Shown: piece by piece, positions 16,232 to 24,355 of the stretch
How the letters are laid out: every line of letters begins with the position of its first letter
How positions within the stretch are numbered: the stretch's first letter is position 1
DNA from: Natranaeroarchaeum aerophilus
Lineage (GTDB): Archaea > Halobacteriota > Halobacteria > Halobacteriales > Natronoarchaeaceae
DNA length: 64,000 bases
Direction: 5' to 3'
NCBI RefSeq assembly: GCF_023638055.1
Contig: NZ_JAKRVY010000006.1
Coordinates: 124,001 to 188,000, forward strand
Made by a program: the position numbers and the translations under genes
The notes under the pieces: generated by a model
Database searches by the model: none
Seen by the model: the letters and a program-made list of their open reading frames with translations, nothing else
Told to the model about the DNA's origin: nothing

Positions 16232-16450
16232 CACCCAGAGAACGCGCTGATCAGCCACTAGAGAGTTCCCTCTAGCGCTACCTTCAGGACAAGGGGAAAG
16301 GCCGCGGTGGCGACGGCGGGAACTATCGACGCAACGCTGCGCGCGAGCTCGAGGGGTTTACAGAATTTCAAGGCGAATGCCACGGGGCTTGACCCCGAGG
16401 CGGTTCACCGAGTGGGCATCTGGTGACCGCGGTGACGACGAACTCTCTCG
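16228..16450 (+). pseudogene. N-terminal remnant of a tyrosine recombinase (integrase)
   Basis: The ATG at 16228 overlaps the previous stop. The frame reads a 15-residue lead, then a TAG at 16273-16275, then continues in the same frame with RYLQDKGKGRGGDGG and NYRRNAARELE, the hallmark N-terminal (SAM-like) sequence of haloarchaeal XerC/D-like integrases. A 47-bp insert at 16354-16400 shifts the frame; beyond it the frame resumes with RFTEWASGDRGDDEL. Everything after about 16450 (catalytic domain with R-H-R-Y) is missing and replaced by copy B of the long repeat. So the recombinase is dead by nonsense, insertion and truncation. Confidence 0.8.
16354..16400 (+). mobile_element. 47-bp insert resembling an IS200/IS605-type end
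   Basis: Removing exactly these 47 bases rejoins CTCGAG to CGGTTCACC and restores the integrase reading frame (ARELE-RFTEW), which defines the insert. Its sequence, with GGCGAATGCCACGGGGCTTG and then ACCCCGAGG, forms a CGGGG/CCCCG hairpin and is followed by TTCAC. It resembles the hairpin ends of haloarchaeal IS200/IS605 elements (TnpB type) and their non-coding derivatives. No transposase is present. Confidence 0.5.
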
Positions 16451-16453
16451 GTA

Positions 16454-16989
16454 TTGTCCAATCCATATGTGCTTGGTGGAGCCGTCACTGTTGGTGGCGG
16501 CTATCTCATGTATTCTGCGACAGCCGGCTCGGCTGAGGGAGAGCGACTCGAAGAAGAGTTTGCGCAACCGGTCCCGCCCACGGAGGTGAGCGATCAATGG
16601 GAAATTACAGCGGGCGCACGCATCGGTGGGGAGCTCACGCTCCCTGTTGGATCGACCTACGGCACCGACCGAGGCTTCGGCTGGGAGCACATCGACGAGA
16701 CGACGACGCTGAGCCAGTCGGCGATCGTCCATGCGATCGAGAACCCGACCGATGAAAGACTCGAAGCGGTCGAGCTAGGTTACGTCATCGGCGAGCACCC
16801 CGCGGACGACGGCGAGATCCTGCTTCGCGTCCTCGACGGGATCGTCATTTCGGCCCAGGAGACGACGACGAAAGAACAGCTCGCGACCGACGTGAGCAGC
16901 AGTACGAGGTGAGCCACCAGCAGGTCGAAGATCGGCTGGACGGGGATCCCGACCAACGGAAGCCCTGCGAGCCTTGCAACGGCCCATGA
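16454..16989 (+). pseudogene. Unrecognised protein, copy 2 of the duplicated family (frameshifted)
   Basis: The frame opens after the recombinase stub with a hydrophobic stretch (YVLGGAVTVGGGYLMY) and runs through the conserved segment RGFGWEHIDETTTLSQSAI and GEHPADDGEILLRVLDGIV, then stops at 16912 because of a 17-bp insertion relative to copy 1. After the shift the family's ending (QQVEDRLDGDPDQRKP) resumes and stops at 16987-16989. It has no normal ATG; only TTG 16454 fits. The N-terminal halves of the two copies are clearly different while the C-terminal halves are nearly the same, as if homogenised by gene conversion. Confidence 0.6.
16625..16964 (+). repeat. Long direct repeat, copy B
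   Basis: About 340 bp, partner of 14736-15058. It carries a 17-bp insertion near 16890-16910 that creates the frameshift in copy 2. Confidence 0.85.
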
Positions 16990-16992
16990 TAA

Positions 16993-17586
16993 TTAGAGTT
17001 CGACGACGTCCCCGTCGTCGGCCCGGTCCAGCGAGTGGGGCGCAGTGACGATCCAGGTGGTCTCCGCGCCGGAGGCTCCCACGATCCGCAGTGTCGCGCT
17101 CTCGCCGGTCGCCAGCGTGGTATCGCGGCCGCCGGCGTCGAGATCGAACGCGATGGTGTACCGGTCGTCTCTGGAGGTGAGTACCGGCGCAGTCCCATCC
17201 GGATCCGCCGAGGCGATCACCTCGAAGGAGTTGCCGTAGGCAGCCTCGTAGCTATAATTCCGGACGCCGTCGCTCCCGATGTACTCGATCGAAGCCCCCG
17301 ACAGATCGATCTCGCTCGCCCCCGGCGCGGGCATCACGCTTAGCCGAACCCGGTCGATCCGTGGCTCAGACGCGCTCGTGTCCACCGTCCCGGTCGCGCT
17401 CAGTATCAGGAGCTGGTTGGTCACCTGGTCCTGTGAGTCCTGACTACTCGTCTCCGCGGTGCTCTGCAGGGAGCTAACCGTCGTGATCATCATGGTGGCG
17501 GCGATGGCGGCGACGAGGATCATCGCGATGAAGACGATCAGCGTCTCGACGCCGACCTGTCCGCGCTGGTCGGTGGCTGCGTTCAC
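16993..17586 (-). CDS. Archaellin (archaeal flagellin)-like protein
   Basis: 197 aa with a class III (prepilin-type) signal: DQRGQVGVETLIVF, with predicted cleavage after the Gly before QVG, then a 20-residue hydrophobic helix (FIAMILVAAIAATMM) and SSLQSTAE, the typical archaellin start. The rest is a beta-rich, acidic extracellular domain. Archaellins polymerise into the archaellum filament after PibD cleavage. No arl motor genes are nearby, so this is a solitary paralogue. Its 3' end lies 3 bp from the decayed element. A pilin-like role is possible. Confidence 0.85.
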   Translation of the reverse strand: MNAATDQRGQVGVETLIVFIAMILVAAIAATMMITTVSSLQSTAETSSQDSQDQVTNQLLILSATGTVDTSASEPRIDRVRLSVMPAPGASEIDLSGASIEYIGSDGVRNYSYEAAYGNSFEVIASADPDGTAPVLTSRDDRYTIAFDLDAGGRDTTLATGESATLRIVGASGAETTWIVTAPHSLDRADDGDVVEL

Positions 17587-17648
17587 TCCGCTCTCTGAAG
17601 ACTCTACATCCCCGCAGGCCTAAAGATAGAAACCTAATCAGAGAGGTA

Positions 17649-18836
17649 CTACAGCCCCAGCTCCCGACCGATCACAAGCTCCTGAATCTCGCTCGTTCCC
17701 TCCCCGATCTCCATCAGTTTGGCGTCCCGATAGAACCGCTGGGGCGCGAAGTCGGTGGTGTACCCGTAGCCACCGAGCGTCTGGACGGCTTCCTCCGCGA
17801 CTTCGCGAGCCGTCTCGCTGGCGTCGAGTTTCGCCAGCGAACTCGCCTTCGTCACGTCCTCGCCCTGGTCGTACATCCAGGCCGCTTTGTGGGTCAGCAG
17901 TCGCGAGCGCTCGATCTTCCGGTCCATCGCGACGAGCTTGTTCCGGATGGCATCGAACTTCGAGATGGGCTGGCCGAACTGCTCGCGTTCCGTCGCGTAC
18001 GATTTCGCGGCCTCGTATGCCCCCTGTGCGAGCCCGACCGAGAGCGCCGCGATGGAGATGCGCCCGCCATCCAGCGTGACCTTCGTCTGCGTCCAGCCCT
18101 CGCCCGGCTTGCCGAGCAAGCGATCCGCCGGCAGCCGGACGTCGTCGAGCTGAATCTCGCAGGTCGGGGAAGCGTTCAGCCCCATCTTGTCCCACACGGC
18201 GGTGACCTCGAAGCCGTCGTCGCCGGGATCGACGATAAACGTCGAGATGCCGTCGTAGCCCGCGCCGGGATCGGTCACCGCTTTGACGAGGATCGACCCC
18301 GCGACGTTGGCGTTCGTGATGAACTGCTTGGTGCCGTTCAGTACCCACTCGTCGCCGTTCTGCGTCGCTTCCGGCGCAGAGCTCGCCGAGCTTTGCTCGG
18401 CGGTGTCCGTCTCGGCGGTCGTGTCCATGTCGCTGGCGTCACTTCCGCTCGACGGTTCGGTCAGCGCCCAGCCGCCCATATGCTCGCCCTCGGCCAGCGG
18501 GCGGAGCCAGCGCTCTTTCTGTTCGTCGGTTCCGAACGCCTCGATGGGCTTCGAGGCAAGGCTGACGTGGGCGGCATAGGAGAGTCCGACCGCGCCCGAC
18601 ACCCGACCCAGTTCCTCGACGATCAGCGCGTACATGAGCTGGTCCCCACCCAGCCCGCCGTACTCCTCGCTCACCGGGACGCCCATGACGTCGAGCGCGG
18701 CCAGTTCGTCGAAGACCTCCGTGGGAAACCGGTGTTCGTCTTCGATCTCCTGGGCGATCGGCTCGATTTCGGCCGCACAGACCTCCCGAACGGCTTCGCG
18801 CATCATCCGGTGTTCGTCGGGGATCCGAAAGTCCAT
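17649..18836 (-). CDS. Acyl-CoA dehydrogenase
   Basis: FAD enzyme of fatty-acid or branched-chain acyl-CoA oxidation, 395 aa from ATG 18836 (MDFRIPDEH). N-terminal helical domain, then WALTEPSSGSDASD (FAD/substrate loop, near 118), the middle beta domain (GTKQFITNA) and a C-terminal domain with REQFGQPISKFDAIRNKLV, LGGYGYTTDFAPQRFYRDA and IGEGTSEIQ carrying the catalytic Glu. An unusual Thr/Ser/Ala/Glu-rich insert of about 25 residues follows the first FAD loop (near 132-157). Electrons would pass to ETF. Single gene; start context AT-rich. Confidence 0.93.
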   Translation of the reverse strand: MDFRIPDEHRMMREAVREVCAAEIEPIAQEIEDEHRFPTEVFDELAALDVMGVPVSEEYGGLGGDQLMYALIVEELGRVSGAVGLSYAAHVSLASKPIEAFGTDEQKERWLRPLAEGEHMGGWALTEPSSGSDASDMDTTAETDTAEQSSASSAPEATQNGDEWVLNGTKQFITNANVAGSILVKAVTDPGAGYDGISTFIVDPGDDGFEVTAVWDKMGLNASPTCEIQLDDVRLPADRLLGKPGEGWTQTKVTLDGGRISIAALSVGLAQGAYEAAKSYATEREQFGQPISKFDAIRNKLVAMDRKIERSRLLTHKAAWMYDQGEDVTKASSLAKLDASETAREVAEEAVQTLGGYGYTTDFAPQRFYRDAKLMEIGEGTSEIQELVIGRELGL

Positions 18837-18936
18837 ATTACGAGGTAGAGCAGGATGGGACATAAATACGACGAACGATCATGCAGGAACCCGTTCGCCG
18901 GGAGAATTTTAAGTATCGCCGACCTTGCCAGCAGTA

Positions 18937-19758
18937 ATGGATCTGCGTGGTCTCGTGCGGGGGACGGTCGACTGGTCCGATCTGGAGGGCGTCGGCCGTG
19001 AACTCGCTGAACGCGCCGACGAGGAGTCGGTGCGTATCGAGTTTCTGGAGGCGGATAACTGGCTGTCGACGCCGTTGGTCGTCGACGAGCAGTGGTTCGT
19101 GAAGATCATCACGCCACAGAATGCGTTCGTCCACGCCGTGCTGACTGGCGCGCGCAACATCGGCGCGTTCTCCAGTGGGACGGCGGGCTTTTTCGAGCGT
19201 TTTGACGGGCCCGTTGAGATGGGGCGTCACGAACTCGACGCCAACGAGCGGATGGGCGAGATCGGGCTCAACACACCGGAGCCGGTTGGTGTCTTCGAGT
19301 ACCAGGAGTTTGGCGTCGTCGTGCTGGAGTATCTCGATGACTTCCGTTCGCTCGGTGATCTCTCGCCGATGGAGAAGCTTTCCTACACCGACGAGCTATT
19401 CGAGTCGCTCGCCCGAATGCACGACCACGGGTTGGCACACGGCGACCTGCGAGCCGAGAACGTGCTCGTCGTCGACGGCGAGCTCTACTTCATCGATGCG
19501 ACCAGCGTGCGCGAGGACGGGATGGACGGCGCACGCGCCTACGATCTGGCCTGCGCGCTGGCAGTCCTCGCGCCAGCGATCGATGCCGAGGCCGCAGTCG
19601 AGCACGCGCTTTCGCACAACTCCGTCGAGGACCTGCTTGCCGCCCGGGAGTTCCTCGATTTCGTCAAACTGCGCCCCGATCACGACTTCGACGCCATGCA
19701 GGTCAAAGGCGAGATCGAAAAAGCGGCTGACGCACCGCGAACCACGACCGGACAGTAA
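18937..19758 (+). CDS. RIO-like/Bud32-like protein kinase
   Basis: 273 aa from ATG 18937. The kinase-like core shows an ATP-anchoring Lys in WFVKIITPQ, a hinge in VVLEYLDD, the catalytic loop HGDLRAENVL (Asp and Asn) near 160 and a metal-binding Asp in LYFIDAT, in the compact style of RIO and Bud32 atypical kinases. The C-terminus is helical and acidic. Substrate unknown. It stands alone between an acyl-CoA dehydrogenase (divergent) and an aldehyde dehydrogenase. Confidence 0.82.
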   Translation: MDLRGLVRGTVDWSDLEGVGRELAERADEESVRIEFLEADNWLSTPLVVDEQWFVKIITPQNAFVHAVLTGARNIGAFSSGTAGFFERFDGPVEMGRHELDANERMGEIGLNTPEPVGVFEYQEFGVVVLEYLDDFRSLGDLSPMEKLSYTDELFESLARMHDHGLAHGDLRAENVLVVDGELYFIDATSVREDGMDGARAYDLACALAVLAPAIDAEAAVEHALSHNSVEDLLAAREFLDFVKLRPDHDFDAMQVKGEIEKAADAPRTTTGQ

Positions 19759-19845
19759 AACCATACATTCTCATACGCACGTCTAATTACTTCCTGCAGA
19801 GATGGTTTTTTCACGGTCGACGATCAACTTCAATCAGGTTCGACC

Positions 19846-21354
19846 ATGACATATGGCCACTACATCGACGGCGAATGGACCGACGGGAACGGATCGGAGA
19901 GATTCGAGAGTTCGGATCCCGCAACCGGCGACACCCTCGCCGAGTTCCACCGCGGAACCGGGCGGGAAGTCGACGAGGCCGTCGCCGCTGCAGACGACGC
20001 GTTCGAGGAGTGGCGCGCGCTCTCCTACGTCGACCGTGCCGAGTATCTCTGGGAGATCTATCACGAGTTACGCGAGCGAACGGACGAACTCGGCGAAATC
20101 GTCACCCGGGAGTGTGGCAAGGAGATCAGCGAGGGCCGAGCAGATGTCGTCGAGGCCGCCCACATGGTCGAGTGGGCGGCGGGCAACGCCCGGCATCCAC
20201 ACGGAGACGTGGTACCGAGCGAGATCGGCTCGAAGGACGCCTATATGCGGCGTACACCACGGGGCGTCGTCGGCTGTATCACGCCGTGGAACTTCCCGGT
20301 CGCGATCCCCTTCTGGCATATGGCCGTGACGCTCGTGGAGGGCAACACCGTCGTCTGGAAACCCGCCGAACAGACGCCGTGGTGTGGCCAGATCATCGCG
20401 GAGATGGTCGAGGAAAGCGGCGTTCCCGACGGCGTATTCAACATGGTACAGGGCTTTGGGGACGCCGGGGCAACGATCGTCGACGACGACCGCGTGAACA
20501 CCGTGCTGTTTACCGGATCGGCGGAGGTCGGTCACGGAATTTCGAATCAGGTCGGCGGCGAACCGGGGAAGACGGCTGCCTGCGAGATGGGCGGGAAAAA
20601 CGCCATCGTGATCACCGAGCAGGCGAACCTCGATATCGCGGTCCACAGCGCTGTCATGTCGAGTTTCAAGACCACCGGGCAGCGCTGTGTCTCCAGCGAA
20701 CGCCTGATCGTTCATACCGACGTCTATGACGAGTTCAAAGAGCGCTTTGTGGCGCTTGCCGAGGACGTCACTGTCGGGAACCCACTCGACGAATCGACGT
20801 TCATGGGGCCACTCGTGGACGCAGAACAGATCGAGAAGTTCGCCCGGTACAACGAGCTGGCCCGGGAGGAGGGCGCGACGGTCCTCGTCGACCGGGCCGA
20901 ACTGGACGCCGATGCTGTGCCCGACACCGACGGCAACTGGGTCGGCCCGTTCGTCTACGAGATCGAGTACAGCCCCGAGCATCGCTGTCTCCGCGAGGAG
21001 GTGTTCGGGCCGCACGTCGCCCTGATCGAGTACGAGGGAGATATCGAGCGCGCACTGGAGATCCACAACGACGTGCCCTACGGACTTGCAGGAGCCATCG
21101 TCTCGGAGGACTACCGACAGCTCAACTACTATCGCGACCGGGCGGAGGTCGGGCTTGCGTACGCCAACCTGCCATGTATCGGTGCGGAGGTCCAGCTTCC
21201 CTTCGGCGGGGTCAAAAAGTCCGGCACCGGCTCGCCGAGCGCCCGCGAGGTGATCGAATCGGTGACCGATCGGACCGCCTGGACGCTGAACAACAGCAAC
21301 GAGATCGAGATGGCACAGGGGCTCTCGGCAGACATCAAAACGAGCGAAGAGTAG
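19846..21354 (+). CDS. NAD(P)-dependent aldehyde dehydrogenase
   Basis: 502 aa, full length for the superfamily. Conserved parts: TPWNFPVAIPFWHM near 146-159, FTGSAEVG at 222-229 (cofactor loop), Glu247 in CEMGGKN, catalytic Cys281 in TTGQRCVSS, and LREEVFGPHVALIEY. It oxidises an aldehyde or semialdehyde to the acid. The substrate cannot be told; the resemblance to semialdehyde dehydrogenases of haloarchaeal pentose or sugar-acid pathways is only a possibility. Single-gene unit. Confidence 0.93.
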   Translation: MTYGHYIDGEWTDGNGSERFESSDPATGDTLAEFHRGTGREVDEAVAAADDAFEEWRALSYVDRAEYLWEIYHELRERTDELGEIVTRECGKEISEGRADVVEAAHMVEWAAGNARHPHGDVVPSEIGSKDAYMRRTPRGVVGCITPWNFPVAIPFWHMAVTLVEGNTVVWKPAEQTPWCGQIIAEMVEESGVPDGVFNMVQGFGDAGATIVDDDRVNTVLFTGSAEVGHGISNQVGGEPGKTAACEMGGKNAIVITEQANLDIAVHSAVMSSFKTTGQRCVSSERLIVHTDVYDEFKERFVALAEDVTVGNPLDESTFMGPLVDAEQIEKFARYNELAREEGATVLVDRAELDADAVPDTDGNWVGPFVYEIEYSPEHRCLREEVFGPHVALIEYEGDIERALEIHNDVPYGLAGAIVSEDYRQLNYYRDRAEVGLAYANLPCIGAEVQLPFGGVKKSGTGSPSAREVIESVTDRTAWTLNNSNEIEMAQGLSADIKTSEE

Positions 21355-21536
21355 CCGGGGCTGGCGGTTTCGAAAGTGAGAGGGGTGGAGTCGAGGCCGT
21401 AGTACCGGAGCCACCTAGGATGGCCCCGGCGTGGACGGGTCGAGCGCGACGAGCGTTGATTGCTGGCGCGACGTGAAAAGCGTCGTGCTGCCAGCATCCC
21501 TGCTTTGGGTCGTCGCCGTATAAATCTACGGTTCCG

Positions 21537-22340
21537 TCACTGGCGTCGATCCCGGAGGGCGGGAAACTCCTCCCGGACGCGCTCGACGACGTCCGACTCG
21601 ATCTCCGCGGTTACCAGCGCGGGCTCGTCGTCCGAGGACGCGAGCGTCGTTCCCCACGGATCATACACCGTCGAGCGACCGAGAAGCGTCGTATCGTCGA
21701 AGGAGCCCGCACCGTTGACCGTAGCGACGTACTGCTGGTTTTCGATCGCGCGGGCCCGTGAGAGCGTCTCCCAGTGTTCCACCCGCGGGTACGGCCAGGC
21801 GCTTGGCACGACCACGAGCGTCGCGCCCGCTTCGGTGAGCCGTCGGAACTGTTCGGGAAAGCGCAGATCATAACAGGTCGTCATCCCGACGTCAAACCCC
21901 TCGAACTCGACGACGGTGTCGCGCTCGCCGGGCACCAGGAACTCGGCTTCCGCGGAGTCGTAGCCAAAGAGGTGGCGCTTGCGGTAGATTCCCTGCCGAT
22001 TGCCTTCCCGGTCGAAGAACACAGTCGTGTTGGCGAGTCCGGATTCGGCTGGCGTCGATGCCGTCTCGGTCGCTCCCAGATCTTCGACGATACTCCCGGC
22101 GATCACCCCAATCCCGTGATCGGCCGCCGCGTCGGCGATCCGCGTCAGCGTCTCACCCTCCAGCGGCTCGGCGTACCGCTCGTAGACATCGAACGCGAAG
22201 TAGCCCACGTTGAAAATCTCGGGCAGGGCTACGAGATCGACACCCTGACTCGCCGCGCGTTCGATGGCGCTTTCGGCACGACGGCGGTTTCCTTCGATGT
22301 CCGCAGCCTCCACCTCGATCTGGGCCAGCGTGAGTTTCAT
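21537..22340 (-). CDS. Carbon-nitrogen hydrolase (nitrilase family)
   Basis: 267 aa with the full catalytic triad: Glu41 in ALPEIFN, Lys121 in YRKRHLFGY and Cys156 in MTTCYDLRFPE. It hydrolyses an amide or nitrile; the pattern is close to omega-amidases and related branches, but the substrate is not certain. The start ATG at 22340 overlaps the stop of the upstream SRPBCC gene by four bases (ATGA), so the pair is translationally coupled. Confidence 0.92.
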   Translation of the reverse strand: MKLTLAQIEVEAADIEGNRRRAESAIERAASQGVDLVALPEIFNVGYFAFDVYERYAEPLEGETLTRIADAAADHGIGVIAGSIVEDLGATETASTPAESGLANTTVFFDREGNRQGIYRKRHLFGYDSAEAEFLVPGERDTVVEFEGFDVGMTTCYDLRFPEQFRRLTEAGATLVVVPSAWPYPRVEHWETLSRARAIENQQYVATVNGAGSFDDTTLLGRSTVYDPWGTTLASSDDEPALVTAEIESDVVERVREEFPALRDRRQ

Positions 22341-22771
22341 GGGTTCGTTGTTGTATCCTCCCGGATCGCCGCTTCCAGATTGGCGAGTTCGTCGTCGAGG
22401 TTCGCCTCGAAGTAGCGCTCGACACCCGGGAGCCGACCGTCCACGATGAATCGATTGGTGAGCCGACTTCCCGTCCCGGTCGCTTCGATTTCGTGTTCGC
22501 CGGTGACCCGCATGAGTTTCGAGCGACCGACGAACTTCACGTACTCGGGGGGATCACGGCGGACGTCTTCCGTGTCGACGCTCGCGCTCCTGTTGACGAG
22601 CGGGATCGGCAGGTCGACCGTCCACGTCGCTTTCCGGCCATCCTCGTCGTCGAGGGTAAAATCGGAGACGACGCTTATCGAGCGGGCTCGTTGCTCCGGG
22701 TCGACGATGAACTCCCAGACGCGTTCCGGCGGCACGGGCAACTCGAACGTTCGCTCCACCCGGACAGTCAT
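22337..22771 (-). CDS. SRPBCC/CoxG-like protein
   Basis: 144 aa, one START/Bet v1-like domain: RTFELPVPPERVWEFIVDPEQRA at the N-terminus, then alternating strands (KATWTVDLPIPL, GEHEIEATGTGSRLTNRF) and a final helix (LDDELANLEAAI). Such domains bind hydrophobic ligands. It is the first gene of a two-gene unit with the nitrilase; a shared pathway is inferred only from the overlap. Confidence 0.82.
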   Translation of the reverse strand: MTVRVERTFELPVPPERVWEFIVDPEQRARSISVVSDFTLDDEDGRKATWTVDLPIPLVNRSASVDTEDVRRDPPEYVKFVGRSKLMRVTGEHEIEATGTGSRLTNRFIVDGRLPGVERYFEANLDDELANLEAAIREDTTTNP

Positions 22772-22815
22772 GTACTACCCTGACGACTACGCGGGTAAAA
22801 ATCCGCTGGAACGGT

Positions 22816-23040
22816 TTAGCTGACCGTCACTTTCCACGTCGTCGAGCGCGAGCGTCCCCACTTCTCGATATCTACCTCATCTGCCTTTTCGGCCAGCGTG
22901 GGAAGCCGTGCACCGACCTGTTTTGCCGTCAGTCCCAGCGATTCGGCGATCTCCTTCGCTCGAAAATACCCCTCTCCTCCGGAGGCGCTCTCCCGCAAGT
23001 GCGCGACGATACGTCGCTCTTCCTCCGTGTACTCGGTCAT
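22816..23040 (-). CDS. Small winged-helix protein (DUF7123-like)
   Basis: 74 aa, one winged helix: TEEERRIVAHLRES, then YFRAKEIAESLGLTAKQVGARL (helix-turn-helix) and a C-terminal wing with WGRSRSTTWKVTV. This small conserved haloarchaeal family is likely DNA-binding; targets unknown. It lies 44 bp upstream of the SRPBCC gene on the same strand. Confidence 0.78.
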   Translation of the reverse strand: MTEYTEEERRIVAHLRESASGGEGYFRAKEIAESLGLTAKQVGARLPTLAEKADEVDIEKWGRSRSTTWKVTVS

Positions 23041-23083
23041 CCTACCCCCTGATTAGGCATCAAGGCGCTTAACACTTTTCGCG

Positions 23084-23281
23084 CTAGCTGTAGACGTGCA
23101 GCGCGAGGATCGCCAGCGCGCCGAAGACGAGCACCGCGGCGAACCCGGCAGCCCCGACCATCTGCGGTGCGAGCGAGGTCGCTCCGACGTACATCACTGC
23201 TGCGCTGATCGTTGCGAGCACGCCGAACAGTACCGCATATCCGGTTCCCTTGTCCGTCGGCTGGGCCGACTGTGTAGTCAT
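23084..23281 (-). CDS. Small two-helix membrane protein
   Basis: 65 aa from ATG 23281 (MTTQSAQPT). Two hydrophobic helices, about 14-34 and 42-63, joined by a short loop. It ends 43 bp before the winged-helix gene on the same strand. Small two-helix proteins of this type are common and uncharacterised in haloarchaea. I rejected the upstream start at 23335 because the extra residues are basic and unlike the rest. Confidence 0.65.
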   Translation of the reverse strand: MTTQSAQPTDKGTGYAVLFGVLATISAAVMYVGATSLAPQMVGAAGFAAVLVFGALAILALHVYS

Positions 23282-23374
23282 ATACCGAGGTTTTTCCGGG
23301 GGAAACTTAGCTCTTGCCAGACGCCACAGCACCACGACGGATTTTTATGCGTCGCTGCCGAGGCTGGCAGATAG

Positions 23375-24355
23375 ATGTCACTCGGCGCGCTCAAAGCTGT
23401 CTTGCTCGGCAGCAAGCTGAAGATCGCGGGAGTCGTGCTGGTCGGCTTCGTCGGAACAGTCGGACTCGCAGCGGGACTGGGAGTCATCGGTGTCCCCGGA
23501 GTTGCGGACGTACACAACCAGTTCGGTGCGGTGGACGACTCGACCACGGAGATCGAAACGGAGCTGATCATCGACAATCCGAACCCGATCGGGATCAGCT
23601 TTGGCGACGCGACGGTCGCGTACACCGTCTCGATGAACGATGTCGAACTCGCCGAAGGCGAGCGCGAGGGCGTCGAGGTCGGAACCGGGAACACGACCGT
23701 CGATCTGACGACGGAGATGGATAATCAGGCGATTCCTCCGTGGTGGGCCAGCCACATTGACCGTGGCGAGCGAAGCGAGATGGTCGTCGACGCCGATATC
23801 ACCCACGACCGGTTCAGCCGTACCGCCAGCTACCAGTACGATCGGGAGGTCGAAACTGATCTGATCGGCGAGTTCGACTCCGAGGAACCCCAGCCAGTGA
23901 GCCCGGACGACGACTCGGAACTGGGACTGCTCACAGAGGTCTCCGATCCCCTGTTCTATATCAACGAGACGAGCGGTGAATGGGGCGACGTCTCCGAGGA
24001 GGCGACGCCGATGGAGATCGATTTTGTCGCGTACAACCCCCAGCCGGTGCCGCTGACCGTCACACAGCTAGAGTACGAGATCACGATGAACGACGTGGTG
24101 GTCGGGGGTGGCTCGACCGAGCGCGAGTACGTCATTGCACCCGACGCCGAGGAGACCGTCGAGACAGTCACCGTGATCGACAACGACAGCCTCGACGAGT
24201 GGTGGGTGACACATCTGGAGAACGAACAGACCACCGAGCTGGAGATGCAGTTCTGGCTCACCGTCGAGGTGGGTGGGGAGACGTTCCAGGTACCCGTCGA
24301 GGCGCTCGATCACGAGGAGACCATCGAGACGGATATCTTCGGCAACGAGACGTAG
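23375..24355 (+). CDS. LEA type 2 (WHy-domain) protein with two repeats
   Basis: 326 aa: one N-terminal transmembrane helix (about 17-40), then two tandem LEA-2/WHy domains outside the membrane. The repeats are visible in IIDNPNPIGISFGDATVAY and VAYNPQPVPLTVTQLEYEI, each followed by MNDV and a WW(A/V)(S/T)H element. LEA-2 domains are tied to desiccation and stress in plants and are widespread in archaea with unknown function. Its stop codon is directly adjacent to the stop of the convergent PhoU gene (24355/24356). Confidence 0.85.
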   Translation: MSLGALKAVLLGSKLKIAGVVLVGFVGTVGLAAGLGVIGVPGVADVHNQFGAVDDSTTEIETELIIDNPNPIGISFGDATVAYTVSMNDVELAEGEREGVEVGTGNTTVDLTTEMDNQAIPPWWASHIDRGERSEMVVDADITHDRFSRTASYQYDREVETDLIGEFDSEEPQPVSPDDDSELGLLTEVSDPLFYINETSGEWGDVSEEATPMEIDFVAYNPQPVPLTVTQLEYEITMNDVVVGGGSTEREYVIAPDAEETVETVTVIDNDSLDEWWVTHLENEQTTELEMQFWLTVEVGGETFQVPVEALDHEETIETDIFGNET

